A stretch of DNA of 64,000 nucleotides from assembly GCF_000716445.1 (NCBI RefSeq), contig NZ_JNWK01000004.1, positions 62,001-126,000 of the forward strand. Direction: 5' to 3'. Of this stretch, positions 24,994 to 33,935 are shown piece after piece. The position numbers were made by a program, and so were the translations under genes. The notes beneath the pieces were generated by a model. It worked only from the letters and a program-made list of their open reading frames with translations. It was not told where the DNA came from and ran no database searches. Every line of letters begins with the position of its first letter. Positions within the stretch are counted from its first letter, which is position 1. Source of the DNA: Streptomyces wedmorensis. GTDB taxonomy: Bacteria; Actinomycetota; Actinomycetes; Streptomycetales; Streptomycetaceae.

Positions 24994-26082
24994 TCAGTCC
25001 TGCTCGCCGCTCTTGTGGTCCAGGACCCGTCCCTCTCCGGGAGCCAGGGTCGAGAGGATCCGGTCGAGGTCGTCCATCGAGGCGAACTCGACGACGATCT
25101 TGCCCTTCTTCTGCCCCAGGTCGACCTTCACCCGGGTCTCGAAGCGGTCCGAGAGCCGGGAGGCGAGATCCGTGAGCGCGGGCGACACCCGGGTCCCCGC
25201 ACGGGGACCCTTGGACTTGACCGGCGCCCCGGGCTCCGAGCCCATCAGCGTGACGATCTCTTCGACCGAGCGCACCGAGAGCCCCTCGGAGACGATGCGG
25301 TACGCCAGCTTGTCCTGGGCCTCCGGGTCCTCGATACCCAGCAGAGCGCGCGCGTGACCGGCGGAGATCACCCCGGCGGCGACCCGGCTCTGGACCGGCG
25401 GAGAGAGGCGCAGCAGCCTGAGCGTGTTGGAGACCTGCGGGCGCGAACGTCCGATCCGGTCGGCCAGCTGGTCATGGGTGCAGTTGAAGTCCTTGAGCAG
25501 CTGGTCGTAGGCCGCCGCCTCTTCCAGCGGGTTCAGCTGAGCCCGGTGGAGGTTCTCCAGGAGGGCGTCCAGGAGCAGCTTCTCGTCGTCGGTATGCCGC
25601 ACGATGGCCGGGATCCGCTCCAGGCCGGACTCACGGCAGGCTCGCCAGCGCCGCTCACCCATGATGAGCTCGTAGCGCTCGGCGCCCACCTGGCGCACGA
25701 CCACGGGCTGGAGAAGGCCGACCTCCTTGATGGAAGCGACCAGCTCGGCCAGGGCGTCCTCGTCGAAGACCTCACGCGGCTGACGCGGGTTGGGCGTGAT
25801 GGCGTCGAGCGGCAGCTCCGCGAAGTGCGCGCCGGCCGGAGACGCCGGGACAGCCGCCGCCTCGGGCTCGTTCCACGAGGTCGTCGAGTCCGGGGACTGG
25901 GGGCTCTGGGGGAGCCTCGCCAGCTTGGCGGCGGCGACACCGCGCTCCGTGGTCAGGACGGGGGCCGCGCCCGGGGAGGGAACACCCGCCCCGACGCCGA
26001 CCGCCGGCGCCTGTCGTTCTTGGGGAGCGGTAGGGATCAGCGAACCGAGCCCACGCCCCAATCCCCTACGTCGCTCACTCAC
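24994..26082 (-). CDS. parB: Chromosome-partitioning protein ParB
   Basis: A 362-residue ParB. The N-terminal ParA-interacting motif is RRRGLGRGLGSLIP. A disordered linker leads to the CTPase/ParB core (LPLDAITPNPRQPRE, GLLQPVVVRQ, GERRWRACRESG, ENLHRAQLNPLEEA). The helix-turn-helix that reads parS is QLADRIGRSRPQVSNTLRLL, and a C-terminal dimerisation domain ends the protein. It loads and slides on DNA around parS as a CTP-gated clamp. The GTG start overlaps the parA stop by 4 bp (GTGA). Its target sites occur eight times in the window. Confidence 0.97.
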   Translation of the reverse strand: MSERRRGLGRGLGSLIPTAPQERQAPAVGVGAGVPSPGAAPVLTTERGVAAAKLARLPQSPQSPDSTTSWNEPEAAAVPASPAGAHFAELPLDAITPNPRQPREVFDEDALAELVASIKEVGLLQPVVVRQVGAERYELIMGERRWRACRESGLERIPAIVRHTDDEKLLLDALLENLHRAQLNPLEEAAAYDQLLKDFNCTHDQLADRIGRSRPQVSNTLRLLRLSPPVQSRVAAGVISAGHARALLGIEDPEAQDKLAYRIVSEGLSVRSVEEIVTLMGSEPGAPVKSKGPRAGTRVSPALTDLASRLSDRFETRVKVDLGQKKGKIVVEFASMDDLDRILSTLAPGEGRVLDHKSGEQD

Positions 26083-27170
26083 TGGATCCCCTCCGACATG
26101 CTGCGCTGGTTGTTCTGGTGCCCGACCTGGGCGTGCCCTCCGTGGGCGTGCTGGGGGTCGTAGTACACGGTGGCCCCCCGCAGAGCGATCTCACGGGCCG
26201 CTTCGAGATACGACAGGGCCCCGCTGGAACCCGGATCGTAGGTGAGGACCGTCTGGCCGTAGCTCGGCGCCTCGGAGATGCGGACGGACCTCGGAATGCT
26301 GGTCCGCAGCACCTCCTCGCTGAAGTGGGTGCGCACCTCTTCGGCGACCTGGGAGGCGAGCCTCGTCCTGCCGTCGTACATGGTGAGCAGGATCGTCGAG
26401 ACGTGCAGTCCCGGGTTCAGGTGTCCCCGAACCAGGTCGACGTTCCGCAGGAGCTGGCCGAGCCCCTCCAGCGCGTAGTACTCGCACTGAATCGGGATCA
26501 GCACCTCGGCGCCCGCCACCATGGCGTTGACCGTGAGCAGACCGAGCGAGGGCGGGCAGTCGATCAGGATGTAGTCGAGCGGCTGCTCGTAGGCCTGGAT
26601 CGCCCGCTGCAGGCGGCTCTCACGGGCCACCAGCGACACGAGCTCGATCTCCGCACCGGCGAGATCGATGGTGGCCGGGGCGCAGAAGAGGCCTTCGACT
26701 TCCAGGACGGGCTGCACCACTTCGGAGAGCGGCCTGCTGTCCACCAGAACGTCGTAGATCGAGGGGACCTCGGCGTGGTGGTCGATACCCAGAGCCGTGG
26801 ACGCGTTGCCCTGCGGGTCCAGGTCGATGACCAGGACCCGGGCCCCGTGCAGGGCGAGGGACGCGGCAAGGTTGACCGTCGTGGTCGTCTTGCCCACGCC
26901 GCCCTTCTGGTTGGCGACCACCATCACGCGAGTCTGGGCCGGTCGGGGAAGACCCTCACCGGCACGACCCAGGGCTTCTACTGCCAGTTGAGCAGCACGA
27001 CCAATGGGGGTGTCGTCCATCGGGGGCGGTGTTTCACGTGAAACATCCTCCCCCACCGATTCGGTTCGGGGACCGGGGACCGGATCGGTCATCGGTCCCG
27101 CGATGTTGGCGTCGGACCGCAAGGATTCACTCTCCTCGGCTTCAGGCTCGCGATGAGCAGAGCCTGCCAT
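26079..27170 (-). CDS. parA: Chromosome-partitioning ATPase ParA
   Basis: A 363-residue ParA/MinD-type ATPase with the deviant Walker A KGGVGKTTTTVN, the switch motif DLDPQGNAST and Walker B LIDCPPSLGLL. Together with ParB it segregates origins and, during sporulation, organises multigenomic hyphae. The ATG at 27170 is preferred on length; the frame is open to an ATG at 27350, whose first residues (MVFHVKRR) are encoded by a parS site. A second parS lies in the disordered N-terminal region and reads VSRET. The start is the least certain point of this entry. Confidence 0.95.
   Translation of the reverse strand: MAGSAHREPEAEESESLRSDANIAGPMTDPVPGPRTESVGEDVSRETPPPMDDTPIGRAAQLAVEALGRAGEGLPRPAQTRVMVVANQKGGVGKTTTTVNLAASLALHGARVLVIDLDPQGNASTALGIDHHAEVPSIYDVLVDSRPLSEVVQPVLEVEGLFCAPATIDLAGAEIELVSLVARESRLQRAIQAYEQPLDYILIDCPPSLGLLTVNAMVAGAEVLIPIQCEYYALEGLGQLLRNVDLVRGHLNPGLHVSTILLTMYDGRTRLASQVAEEVRTHFSEEVLRTSIPRSVRISEAPSYGQTVLTYDPGSSGALSYLEAAREIALRGATVYYDPQHAHGGHAQVGHQNNQRSMSEGIQ
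27031..27044. other. parS: parS site inside parA
   Basis: Perfect GTTTCACGTGAAAC in the codons of the disordered ParA N-terminal region (residues VSRET), upstream of the ATPase domain. Confidence 0.93.
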
Positions 27171-27331
27171 GCTTTCGGGGTCGTGAACCAGCGAGGTCGG
27201 TGGTTCTGTGGGCGAATCCACCTCTGTGGACAACTCCGTAACCCTCGCGAGTGGCTTCACGCGGGGGCCGCGGTCCCGGGGCGTGGCAGCCGCGCGGCCG
27301 CGGCTGATGATCCCCTGCAGCAGTGAGCGAC

Positions 27332-27345
27332 GTTTCACGTGAAAC
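27332..27345. other. parS: parS centromere site upstream of parA
   Basis: Perfect GTTTCACGTGAAAC 162 bp upstream of the chosen parA start, between rsmG and parA. If the longer parA start were used, it would lie inside codons 2-6. Binding of ParB here could also influence parAB expression. Confidence 0.93.
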
Positions 27346-27406
27346 ACCATGCCCCTGCTGCCCGGCCAGGGCCGCTCGACACTCCGAAATGGTGCGTATG
27401 CGACGC

Positions 27407-28123
27407 TCAGCGGCGCCGGCGGGTCTTGCTCGTACGGGCCGCCTTGGCTCGCTTGGCCGCGAAGCGCACACCGCCCGGGCTCTCACCGACCTCCACCCGG
27501 ACGACGGTGGTCATGGGATCGACGACCCCCTCGCCGACGTGGAGCACCGAGGTCTCCACCACACCGAGCCGGGAGAGCGCGGCGCGGGCACCGACGATCT
27601 CCTCCTCGGCGGTGTCGCCCTTGAGCGCCAGCATCTCGCCGTACGGCCGCAGCAGGGGAACGCCCCAGCCCGCCAGCCGGTCGAGGGGAGCCACCGCACG
27701 GGCGGTCACCACGTGCACGGGGGTGATCTTGCCGAGCATCTCCTCGGCGCGGCCACGGACCACGGTCACGTGGTCGAGGCCGAGCAGCTCGACGACCTCC
27801 TGGAGGAAGTTCGTCCGGCGCAGGAGCGGCTCCAGGAGCGTGATCTTCAGATCACGCCGGACCAGGGCCAGGGGGATGCCGGGGAGGCCCGCACCCGAGC
27901 CCACGTCGCAGACGGTGACGCCCTCGGGAACAGCCTCCGCGAGGACGGCACAGTTCAGCAGGTGGCGTTCCCAGAGTCGCGGGACCTCACGCGGGCCGAT
28001 CAGACCGCGCTTCACACCCGCGTCCGCGAGGAGCTCGGCGTACCGCACGGCCTCCGGGAAGTACTCACCGAAGACTGTCCGCGCCTGCTCCGGCGCCTCG
28101 GGGAGCTCCGCTGCCTCCGTCAC
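27407..28123 (-). CDS. rsmG: 16S rRNA m7G527 methyltransferase RsmG (GidB)
   Basis: A 238-residue SAM-dependent methyltransferase with the motif I VCDVGSGAGLPGIPLAL. The conserved RLWERHLLNC and TARAVAPLDRL segments and a basic tail (KRAKAARTSKTRRRR) are also present. It methylates G527 in the 530 loop of 16S rRNA; loss of RsmG gives low-level streptomycin resistance in Streptomyces (known). The GTG at 28123 is preferred, with GGAAGGA upstream; a GTG at 28147 is in frame. It lies between jag and parA, with a terminator hairpin on its 5' side, so it may have its own promoter. Confidence 0.95.
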   Translation of the reverse strand: MTEAAELPEAPEQARTVFGEYFPEAVRYAELLADAGVKRGLIGPREVPRLWERHLLNCAVLAEAVPEGVTVCDVGSGAGLPGIPLALVRRDLKITLLEPLLRRTNFLQEVVELLGLDHVTVVRGRAEEMLGKITPVHVVTARAVAPLDRLAGWGVPLLRPYGEMLALKGDTAEEEIVGARAALSRLGVVETSVLHVGEGVVDPMTTVVRVEVGESPGGVRFAAKRAKAARTSKTRRRR

Positions 28124-28197
28124 GGGAACCGTCCTTCCGTACCGCACGCTTCACGTGCGAGCGCACTGTGATGGCTGACTATCAGGCTGACAAAGAT

Positions 28198-28225
28198 CGG
28201 CCCCGCCTGCGAACAGACGGGGCCG
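28198..28225 (-). terminator. terminator between jag and rsmG
   Basis: Inverted repeat CGGCCCCG (28198-28205) with CGGGGCCG (28218-28225), extended by CTG/CAG around CGAA. It lies 15 bp after the jag stop and separates the rpmH-to-jag unit from rsmG-parAB. Confidence 0.82.
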
Positions 28226-28240
28226 ACACTACGTGGGGCG

Positions 28241-28753
28241 TCAGGCAGGGAGGACGACGACGAAGCGCTGCGGCTCCTCGCCCTCGGACTCGCTGCGCAG
28301 ACCGGCGGCGGCGATCGCGTCGTGCACGACCTTACGCTCGAACGGCGTCATCGGGTCCAGCTTGACCGGCTCGCCCGTGGACTTCACCTCGGCCGCCGCC
28401 TTGGCGCCCAGCTCGGCGAGCTCGGAGCGCTTCTTGGCCCGGAAGCCGGCGATGTCGAGCATCAGTCGGCTGCGGTCACCGGTCTCCCGGTGCACGGCCA
28501 GGCGCGTCAGCTCCTGCAGAGCCTCCAGAACCTCACCGTCGCGACCCACGAGCTTCTGCAGCTCACGGCTGCTGGAGTCGCTGATGATCGAGACCGCGGC
28601 CCGGTCCGCCTCGACGTCCATGTCGATGTCGCCGTCCAGGTCGGCGATGTCGAGCAGGCCTTCGAGGTAGTCGGCCGCGATCTCACCCTCCTGCTCCAGG
28701 CGGGTCAGGGTGTCGCCACCCTCGGCGGCGGCGGAGGTGGTGCCTTCCGTCAC
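28241..28753 (-). CDS. jag: Jag/KhpB-type RNA-binding protein (KH-R3H)
   Basis: A 170-residue protein with an acidic N-terminus and a KH domain containing the GxxG loop GRDG (LVGRDGEVLEALQELTRLA). A C-terminal R3H domain follows (DPMTPFERKVVHDAIAAAG, then SEGEEPQRFVVVLPA). It is the actinobacterial SpoIIIJ-associated protein, an RNA binder that always follows yidC. The GTG start at 28753 has AAGGAG seven bases upstream. It lies 29 bp after yidC in the rpmH-rnpA-yidD-yidC-jag operon. Confidence 0.93.
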   Translation of the reverse strand: MTEGTTSAAAEGGDTLTRLEQEGEIAADYLEGLLDIADLDGDIDMDVEADRAAVSIISDSSSRELQKLVGRDGEVLEALQELTRLAVHRETGDRSRLMLDIAGFRAKKRSELAELGAKAAAEVKSTGEPVKLDPMTPFERKVVHDAIAAAGLRSESEGEEPQRFVVVLPA

Positions 28754-28782
28754 GGATGGACTCCTTCTTGCTTCGTGGAGGC

Positions 28783-30084
28783 TTACTTCTTGGACGACGG
28801 GTGCTTGGGCCGCTGCTGGCCCTTGCGCTGACCGGACTTGCCCTGACGGGAGCCTCCGGAGTTGGCACGGCTCGGACGTGCGGGCTTGTCACCCTGTGCC
28901 TCGTCCTTGGCCACGGCCTGATCCTGAGGCTTCTTCTCGAGCGAGGTGGTCGCCGTTTCGGCGGCCGGCTCGGAGATTTCCTCGACGTCCTTGGCCACGC
29001 CCTGCGGGGCGGCGGCCTGGCGCTGGGCCTTGGTCTGACGCTTGGGCTGCTGACGCTTGGTCGCCGCAGCACCCTCGGCCTCGGCCACGATCGTGTCGCC
29101 CTTGATCACGGTGCCGTCGGCCTGGGCCGCGAAGCCGGCCTTGGAGAGGCCCACGAAGAAGCGGCGCTCGTTCTCGTTGCGGTCGCTGCCCTTGGCGACG
29201 ATCACCTTGACGATGGCCTTCCGGCGGCGGCCGCGGACCTCGCCGTGGTGCGTGATGCTCTTCAGCAGGCGCTGGAGGTAGGAGTCCTGCGCCTTGCTGC
29301 CCGGGGTCGGGTTCTGGTTGATCACGTACATCTGCTGGCCCATGGTCCACACGTTGGTGGTCAGCCAGTAGACGAGGACACCGACGGGGAAGTTGATGCC
29401 CATGACGGCGAAGATCACCGGGAAGATGTACATGAGCATCTTCTGCTGCTGCATGTACGGCGTCTTCACCGTGAGGTCGACGTTCTTCATCATCAGCTGG
29501 CGCTGGGTGAAGAACTGCGAGGCCGACATCAGGACGATCATGATCGCGGTGACGATGCGGACATCGGTCAGCGAGGCGCCGAGGGCCGCGACGGCCTCGG
29601 GGGAGTCCATGAACTTCGAGGCGATGGGTGCACCGAAGATGTGCGCCTGACGGGCACTGTCGACCAGCTGCTGGTTGAGAACACCGATCTCCTTGCCGGA
29701 GGCGATGCTGGACAGCACGTGGTACAGGGCGAAGAAGAACGGCGACTGCGCCAGGATGGGAAGGCACGAGGAGAGCGGGTTGGTACCCGTCTCCTTGTAC
29801 AGCTTCATCATCTCTTCGGACTGACGCTGCTTGTCGCTCTTGTAGCGCTCCTGGATGGCCTTCATCTTCGGCTGGAGCGCCTGCATGTTCCGCGTCGACT
29901 TGATCTGCTTCACGAAGAGCGGGATCAGACAGATACGGATCAGCACCACGAGGGACACGATGGACAGGCCCCAGGCCCAGCCCGTGTCGGGGCCGAAGAT
30001 CGCCCCGTACACCTTGTGGAACTGGACGATGACCCAGGAAACGGGCCAGGTGATGAAGCTGAACAGACTGGCAATCGTGTCCAC
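28783..30084 (-). CDS. yidC: Membrane protein insertase YidC
   Basis: A 433-residue YidC/Oxa1 insertase. The N-terminal region spans the membrane, and the insertase core ([20 protein letters not shown] with the conserved groove arginine) continues with [20 protein letters not shown] and [21 protein letters not shown] long basic and acidic cytoplasmic tail of about 130 residues ends KHPSSKK and could contact ribosomes. It inserts small and multi-span membrane proteins with or without Sec. The GTG start at 30084 lies 3 bp after the yidD stop. Confidence 0.95.
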   Translation of the reverse strand: MDTIASLFSFITWPVSWVIVQFHKVYGAIFGPDTGWAWGLSIVSLVVLIRICLIPLFVKQIKSTRNMQALQPKMKAIQERYKSDKQRQSEEMMKLYKETGTNPLSSCLPILAQSPFFFALYHVLSSIASGKEIGVLNQQLVDSARQAHIFGAPIASKFMDSPEAVAALGASLTDVRIVTAIMIVLMSASQFFTQRQLMMKNVDLTVKTPYMQQQKMLMYIFPVIFAVMGINFPVGVLVYWLTTNVWTMGQQMYVINQNPTPGSKAQDSYLQRLLKSITHHGEVRGRRRKAIVKVIVAKGSDRNENERRFFVGLSKAGFAAQADGTVIKGDTIVAEAEGAAATKRQQPKRQTKAQRQAAAPQGVAKDVEEISEPAAETATTSLEKKPQDQAVAKDEAQGDKPARPSRANSGGSRQGKSGQRKGQQRPKHPSSKK

Positions 30085-30087
30085 TAA

Positions 30088-30414
30088 TCAGGCTCCTTGA
30101 GCATTGGGCGAGGTCTCTGCGGCCGGGCTCGTCTCGGCGGTGGACCCGCCCTGGTCGCCGCGCAACGCGTTCCTCAGCATTTCGTGCCAGCGGGGGCGCT
30201 TACGCGGGGGTACATGGTCCACACCGCCGGGCGACCACGGGTTGCACCGCAGAATGCGCCAGGCGGTCAGGGCCGTGCCTTTGATCGCGCCATGCCGGTC
30301 GATGGCCGTGAATCCGTAGTGGGAACACGACGGGTAGTACCGGCAGACGGGCCCGAGAAGCGGGCTGATCGTCCACTGGTACAGCTTGATGAGAGCCAGC
30401 AGCGGGTACTTCAT
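30088..30414 (-). CDS. yidD: Membrane protein insertion efficiency factor YidD
   Basis: A 108-residue UPF0161/YidD protein with the signature [20 protein letters not shown], then [16 protein letters not shown] and [14 protein letters not shown]. It is a small membrane-associated helper of YidC. The C-terminal 35 residues are longer than in the E. coli protein. The ATG overlaps the rnpA stop codon by 4 bp, which indicates translational coupling. Confidence 0.94.
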   Translation of the reverse strand: MKYPLLALIKLYQWTISPLLGPVCRYYPSCSHYGFTAIDRHGAIKGTALTAWRILRCNPWSPGGVDHVPPRKRPRWHEMLRNALRGDQGGSTAETSPAAETSPNAQGA

Positions 30415-30782
30415 CGCGCGCCCCCTCCCAGCAGCCGCTGGAGAGCGGCGTCCAGGTCTCGGGCCAGCTGTGCGTGGTCGGCGTCGCCGGCTCCGGGCAA
30501 CGCCCGTACGACCACCAGGCTACCGGGGGGCAGCTCGGCGAGCCGATCGCGAACGAGGTGACGAAGACGACGCTTCACCTTGTTGCGTACGACGGCGACG
30601 CCCACGGCCTTGCTCACGACGAAACCCGCACGCGACGGGGGAGCGCTCTCCCCAGGCGCGTGCGGGTCCGTTGCACCGCTGCGTAGGTGGACGACGAGGA
30701 GCGGGCGACCGGCCCGGCGACCTCGGCGTACCGCGGTTGCGAAGTCCTCGCGCCGCCTCAGCCGATTCTCGGTAGGCAGCAC
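30411..30782 (-). CDS. rnpA: Ribonuclease P protein component
   Basis: A 123-residue RNase P protein with the family signature [14 protein letters not shown] and the N-terminal [17 protein letters not shown]. It assists the catalytic RNA (not in this window) in maturing tRNA 5' ends. The GTG start at 30782 lies 21 bp after rpmH. Confidence 0.95.
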   Translation of the reverse strand: MLPTENRLRRREDFATAVRRGRRAGRPLLVVHLRSGATDPHAPGESAPPSRAGFVVSKAVGVAVVRNKVKRRLRHLVRDRLAELPPGSLVVVRALPGAGDADHAQLARDLDAALQRLLGGGAR

Positions 30783-30803
30783 GTCATGACCTGTTTAAGT
30801 GGA

Positions 30804-30941
30804 TCAGGCGGACAGGCTCGCGCGACCCTTGCCACGGCGGTTCGCCAGGATGGCGCGGCCGGCACGGGTACGCATGCGCAGGCGGAAGCCGTGGGTCTTC
30901 GCGCGACGACGGTTGTTCGGCTGGAAGGTGCGCTTGCTCAC
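30804..30941 (-). CDS. rpmH: 50S ribosomal protein L34
   Basis: A 45-residue bL34 too short for most gene finders: [20 protein letters not shown], continuing to a highly basic [10 protein letters not shown] end. It starts with GTG at 30941 and is the first gene of the rpmH-rnpA-yidD-yidC-jag operon, the classic neighbour of dnaA in bacteria. Confidence 0.97.
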   Translation of the reverse strand: MSKRTFQPNNRRRAKTHGFRLRMRTRAGRAILANRRGKGRASLSA

Positions 30942-31333
30942 TCGGGGGCTCCAGAAATGATTCGGGTGGTGGCGGGACATCGCCTGGCTGTCACCGTGCG
31001 CCCACGAGTAGCTCGCAATACGCCCGAGTGCACCGCTTCACGATCACTGACCGTGATCTTTGCCCATCGGAGGCAGGCGGCAGCAGCCATCGACAACTCG
31101 ACCTGGTTACGGTACGCGCGGCTACGCCATCCGGTCAAACCGACCTGTCGCCACCCCCCATTGTGCACAGGCTGTGGACAACAACTTGAACCACGTCAGG
31201 CGGCCCGACTACCGTGGACGGTCTCCGCAATCTTTTGCCGTTCTGTCCCACCTGTCCTCAACGGACACGTCCTCACGGACTTCGACCCACTGTCCCCGAG
31301 AACCGTCGTGGGACCTGCGAGAAAGCGTGCCCT
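30942..31333. promoter_or_regulatory. divergent rpmH/dnaA regulatory region
   Basis: A 392-bp gene-free region between two divergent genes. It contains a perfect reverse DnaA box, TGTGGACAA (31173-31181), and a near match TTGTGCACA (31161-31169), about 155 bp upstream of the dnaA start. Autoregulation of dnaA by DnaA binding at such boxes is established in Streptomyces. I could not assign the -35/-10 elements with confidence. Confidence 0.7.
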
Positions 31334-33118
31334 GTGGCTGACGTACCTGCCGATCTTGCCGCAGTGTGGCCACGGGTCCTCGAGCATCTTCTCGCCGACG
31401 GCCAGCAGGGCATCGAGTCCAAGGACAAGCAGTGGATCGAGCGCTGCCAGCCGCTCGCCCTGGTCGCGGACACGGCGCTCCTCGCGGTGCCGAACGAGTG
31501 GGGCAAGCGCGTCCTCGAGGGCCGGCTCGCCCCGCTGATCAGCGAGACGCTCAGCCGCGAGTGCGGCCGGCCGATCCGCATCGCGATCACCGTCGACGAC
31601 TCCGTCGGCGAGCCGACCTCGCCCGCACCCGCGCCCGCGGCGCAGCAGCCGCCCCGCTACGACGAGCGCACGCAGCCCGAGCCGTACGAGAAGTACGACG
31701 GCTACGGCCACCGGCCGATGCCCGACGACGGGCTGCCCACCGCGCGCCCGGCCTATCCCGGCTACGGACAGCAGCGCCCCGACCCCGGTGCCTGGCCGCG
31801 CACCCAGGAGGACCTCTCCTGGCAGCAGCCCCGGCTCGGCGGCTACCAGGAGCGCGCCCCGTACACCGGCCCCGACCAGTCGCGGCAGCCCCGCTACGAC
31901 GAGCCGACCCGGGGTTACGAGCAGCAGCGGCCCGAGCGCGCCGAGCTGCCCGACCCGCCGGGCCACGGCGCCCGTCCCGGTCCCCGGCCGGGCGGCGGTC
32001 CTGCGCCCGGTCCCGTGGGCGGCCCGGGCGGTCCCGGCACGTCGGCGTCCGGGCAGGGCGGTGGGGCAGGGGCGCCCGGTGAGCAGCACGCGCGGCTGAA
32101 CCCCAAGTACCTCTTCGACACCTTCGTCATCGGTTCCTCGAACCGGTTCGCGCACGCGGCCGCCGTCGCGGTGGCCGAGGCGCCGGCCAAGGCGTACAAC
32201 CCGCTCTTCATCTACGGCGAGTCGGGCCTCGGCAAGACCCACCTGCTGCACGCGATCGGACACTACGCGCGGAGCCTCTACCCGGGCACGCGCGTGCGGT
32301 ACGTGAGCTCCGAGGAGTTCACCAACGAGTTCATCAACTCGATCCGCGACGGCAAGGGCGACGCGTTCCGCAAGCGCTACCGCGACGTGGACATCCTGCT
32401 CGTCGACGACATCCAGTTCCTGGCGAGCAAGGAGTCGACGCAGGAGGAGTTCTTCCACACCTTCAACACGCTCCACAACGCGAACAAGCAGATCGTGCTC
32501 TCCTCGGACCGGCCGCCCAAGCAGCTGGTGACCCTGGAGGACCGGCTGCGCAACCGCTTCGAGTGGGGTCTCACCACCGATGTGCAGCCGCCGGAGCTGG
32601 AGACGCGCATCGCGATCCTCCGCAAGAAGGCGGTGCAGGAGCAGCTCAACGCTCCGCCGGAGGTACTGGAGTTCATCGCGTCGCGGATCTCGCGGAACAT
32701 CCGTGAGCTGGAGGGCGCGCTGATCCGGGTGACGGCCTTCGCGAGCCTCAACCGGCAGCCGGTGGACCTGGGGCTCACCGAGATCGTGCTGAAGGACCTG
32801 ATCCCCGGTGGCGAGGACAGTTCGCCGGAGATCACCGCGCCCGCCATCATGGCGGCGACGGCCGACTACTTCGGTCTGACGGTGGAGGACCTCTGCGGAT
32901 CCTCGCGCAGCCGCGTCCTGGTGACGGCCCGGCAGATCGCCATGTACCTGTGCCGTGAGCTCACGGACCTGTCGCTGCCGAAGATCGGCGCGCAGTTCGG
33001 CGGCCGCGACCACACGACGGTGATGCACGCGGACCGCAAGATCCGCGCTCTGATGGCGGAGCGGCGCTCGATCTACAACCAGGTCACCGAGCTCACCAAC
33101 CGCATCAAGAACGGCTGA
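31334..33118 (+). CDS. dnaA: Chromosomal replication initiator DnaA
   Basis: A 594-residue DnaA. Domain I (about 1-95) is followed by a long Pro/Gln/Tyr/Gly-rich domain II (about 96-255), which is characteristic of Streptomyces. The AAA+ domain III has Walker [14 protein letters not shown] (about 294) and Walker [11 protein letters not shown]. Domain IV carries the DnaA signature ([18 protein letters not shown]) that reads DnaA boxes. It melts oriC and loads the helicase. The GTG at 31334 gives [12 protein letters not shown]; the open frame extends upstream without similarity. The flanking oriC and the promoter box support autoregulation. Confidence 0.98.
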   Translation: MADVPADLAAVWPRVLEHLLADGQQGIESKDKQWIERCQPLALVADTALLAVPNEWGKRVLEGRLAPLISETLSRECGRPIRIAITVDDSVGEPTSPAPAPAAQQPPRYDERTQPEPYEKYDGYGHRPMPDDGLPTARPAYPGYGQQRPDPGAWPRTQEDLSWQQPRLGGYQERAPYTGPDQSRQPRYDEPTRGYEQQRPERAELPDPPGHGARPGPRPGGGPAPGPVGGPGGPGTSASGQGGGAGAPGEQHARLNPKYLFDTFVIGSSNRFAHAAAVAVAEAPAKAYNPLFIYGESGLGKTHLLHAIGHYARSLYPGTRVRYVSSEEFTNEFINSIRDGKGDAFRKRYRDVDILLVDDIQFLASKESTQEEFFHTFNTLHNANKQIVLSSDRPPKQLVTLEDRLRNRFEWGLTTDVQPPELETRIAILRKKAVQEQLNAPPEVLEFIASRISRNIRELEGALIRVTAFASLNRQPVDLGLTEIVLKDLIPGGEDSSPEITAPAIMAATADYFGLTVEDLCGSSRSRVLVTARQIAMYLCRELTDLSLPKIGAQFGGRDHTTVMHADRKIRALMAERRSIYNQVTELTNRIKNG

Positions 33119-33140
33119 CACAGGGCCGCCGCGGCCTCCG

Positions 33141-33172
33141 AGGGCGCTCCGGGACACCTCCCGGGGCGCCCT
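33141..33172 (+). terminator. dnaA terminator
   Basis: 13-bp arms AGGGCGCTCCGGG (33141-33153) and CCCGGGGCGCCCT (33160-33172) with one G·T pair, 22 bp after the dnaA stop. It separates dnaA transcription from oriC. Confidence 0.85.
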
Positions 33173-33245
33173 TCGGCGTTCCGGGGGACGGGTTGCGCGG
33201 CGGGGGCGAGCGCCCGGCGTTCGATTGCTCCGTTCCTGTGGCAGG

Positions 33246-33743
33246 TTCTCCACAGATTGGGGGATGATCTCCCGTCCACAGGGTGGGGACTGTTGAGTTA
33301 TCCGGATCGTGTCCACAGGCCGGGCTGTTGACAGACCATCACGCCAGGTCAGCCCCCTGTGGAATTGTTGGCAACCGATCTCCACAGCCTGTGGATGAAT
33401 CTTTTGTCCACAGGGAGTCCCGAAGGTTGTCCACTGCCTGCCCACAGGGGGAAGCCGGTTGCCCACAGCTTCTCCACACCGCTGTCCACTGTTCGGCAAC
33501 AAAACAGCCCTGCTCACCTGACCGAGTGAAAGCGGTCACACCAAGGGAGACGTTTGGGCTGTGGGGAACGTGGGGAAAGCTGGGGACAGCGCTGGGGAGA
33601 ACTCCCCATGGCCTGTGCATGGGGTGTGCAGAACTTTCCTATGTCCACAGAGACCCCTGGTTTTCCACGGGTACCGCCCACAGGGTCGGTGGACAAAAAA
33701 CTGCGCTTGACCTGCGAAAACGACGTTATCCACCGTTTCCACA
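33246..33743. other. oriC: oriC, chromosomal replication origin
   Basis: An 817-bp non-coding interval separates dnaA and dnaN, and its central 500 bp is crowded with DnaA boxes. One is perfect, TTGTCCACA at 33404-33412. One-mismatch copies include 33309, 33427 (TTGTCCACT), 33459 (TTGCCCACA), 33470, 33641 (ATGTCCACA) and 33726 (TTATCCACC), with reverse copies at 33390 and 33688. At least fifteen nine-mers are within two mismatches, mostly in one orientation. A gap at about 33491-33640 without boxes splits two groups, and an AT-richer stretch (about 33740-33780) lies near dnaN. This matches the known Streptomyces oriC organisation. Confidence 0.96.
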
Positions 33744-33935
33744 GGCCCTACTACTACTCCCACTTAGAGTTAGCTAGGAATCCGCTTCGAAGTGGGGCCT
33801 GTGCACAACTCGGCGCCGGAGCTCCGACGCGCTCTCGTCTCGACTTGACCCCGAGCAGCACCGAGTGTCGGCGGCGTACGTCAGACTGGTTCCCGCAGTC
33901 GACGAAGAGCCAGCAACAAGCAGGAGGCGGTTCCG

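Noticed and set aside
27029..27241. A short plus-strand frame starting MFHVKH opposite parA
   Set aside because: The apparent start is the parS palindrome itself, which reads FHVK on either strand; the rest is antisense to parA.
28149..28162. Possible ninth parS (GCTTCACGTGCGAG) upstream of rsmG
   Set aside because: Several mismatches to the palindrome on both arms; ParB affinity would be expected to be low.
31214..31333. Upstream extension of dnaA in the same frame
   Set aside because: The 40 extra codons are unlike any DnaA N-terminus; the GTG at 31334 begins the conserved domain I.
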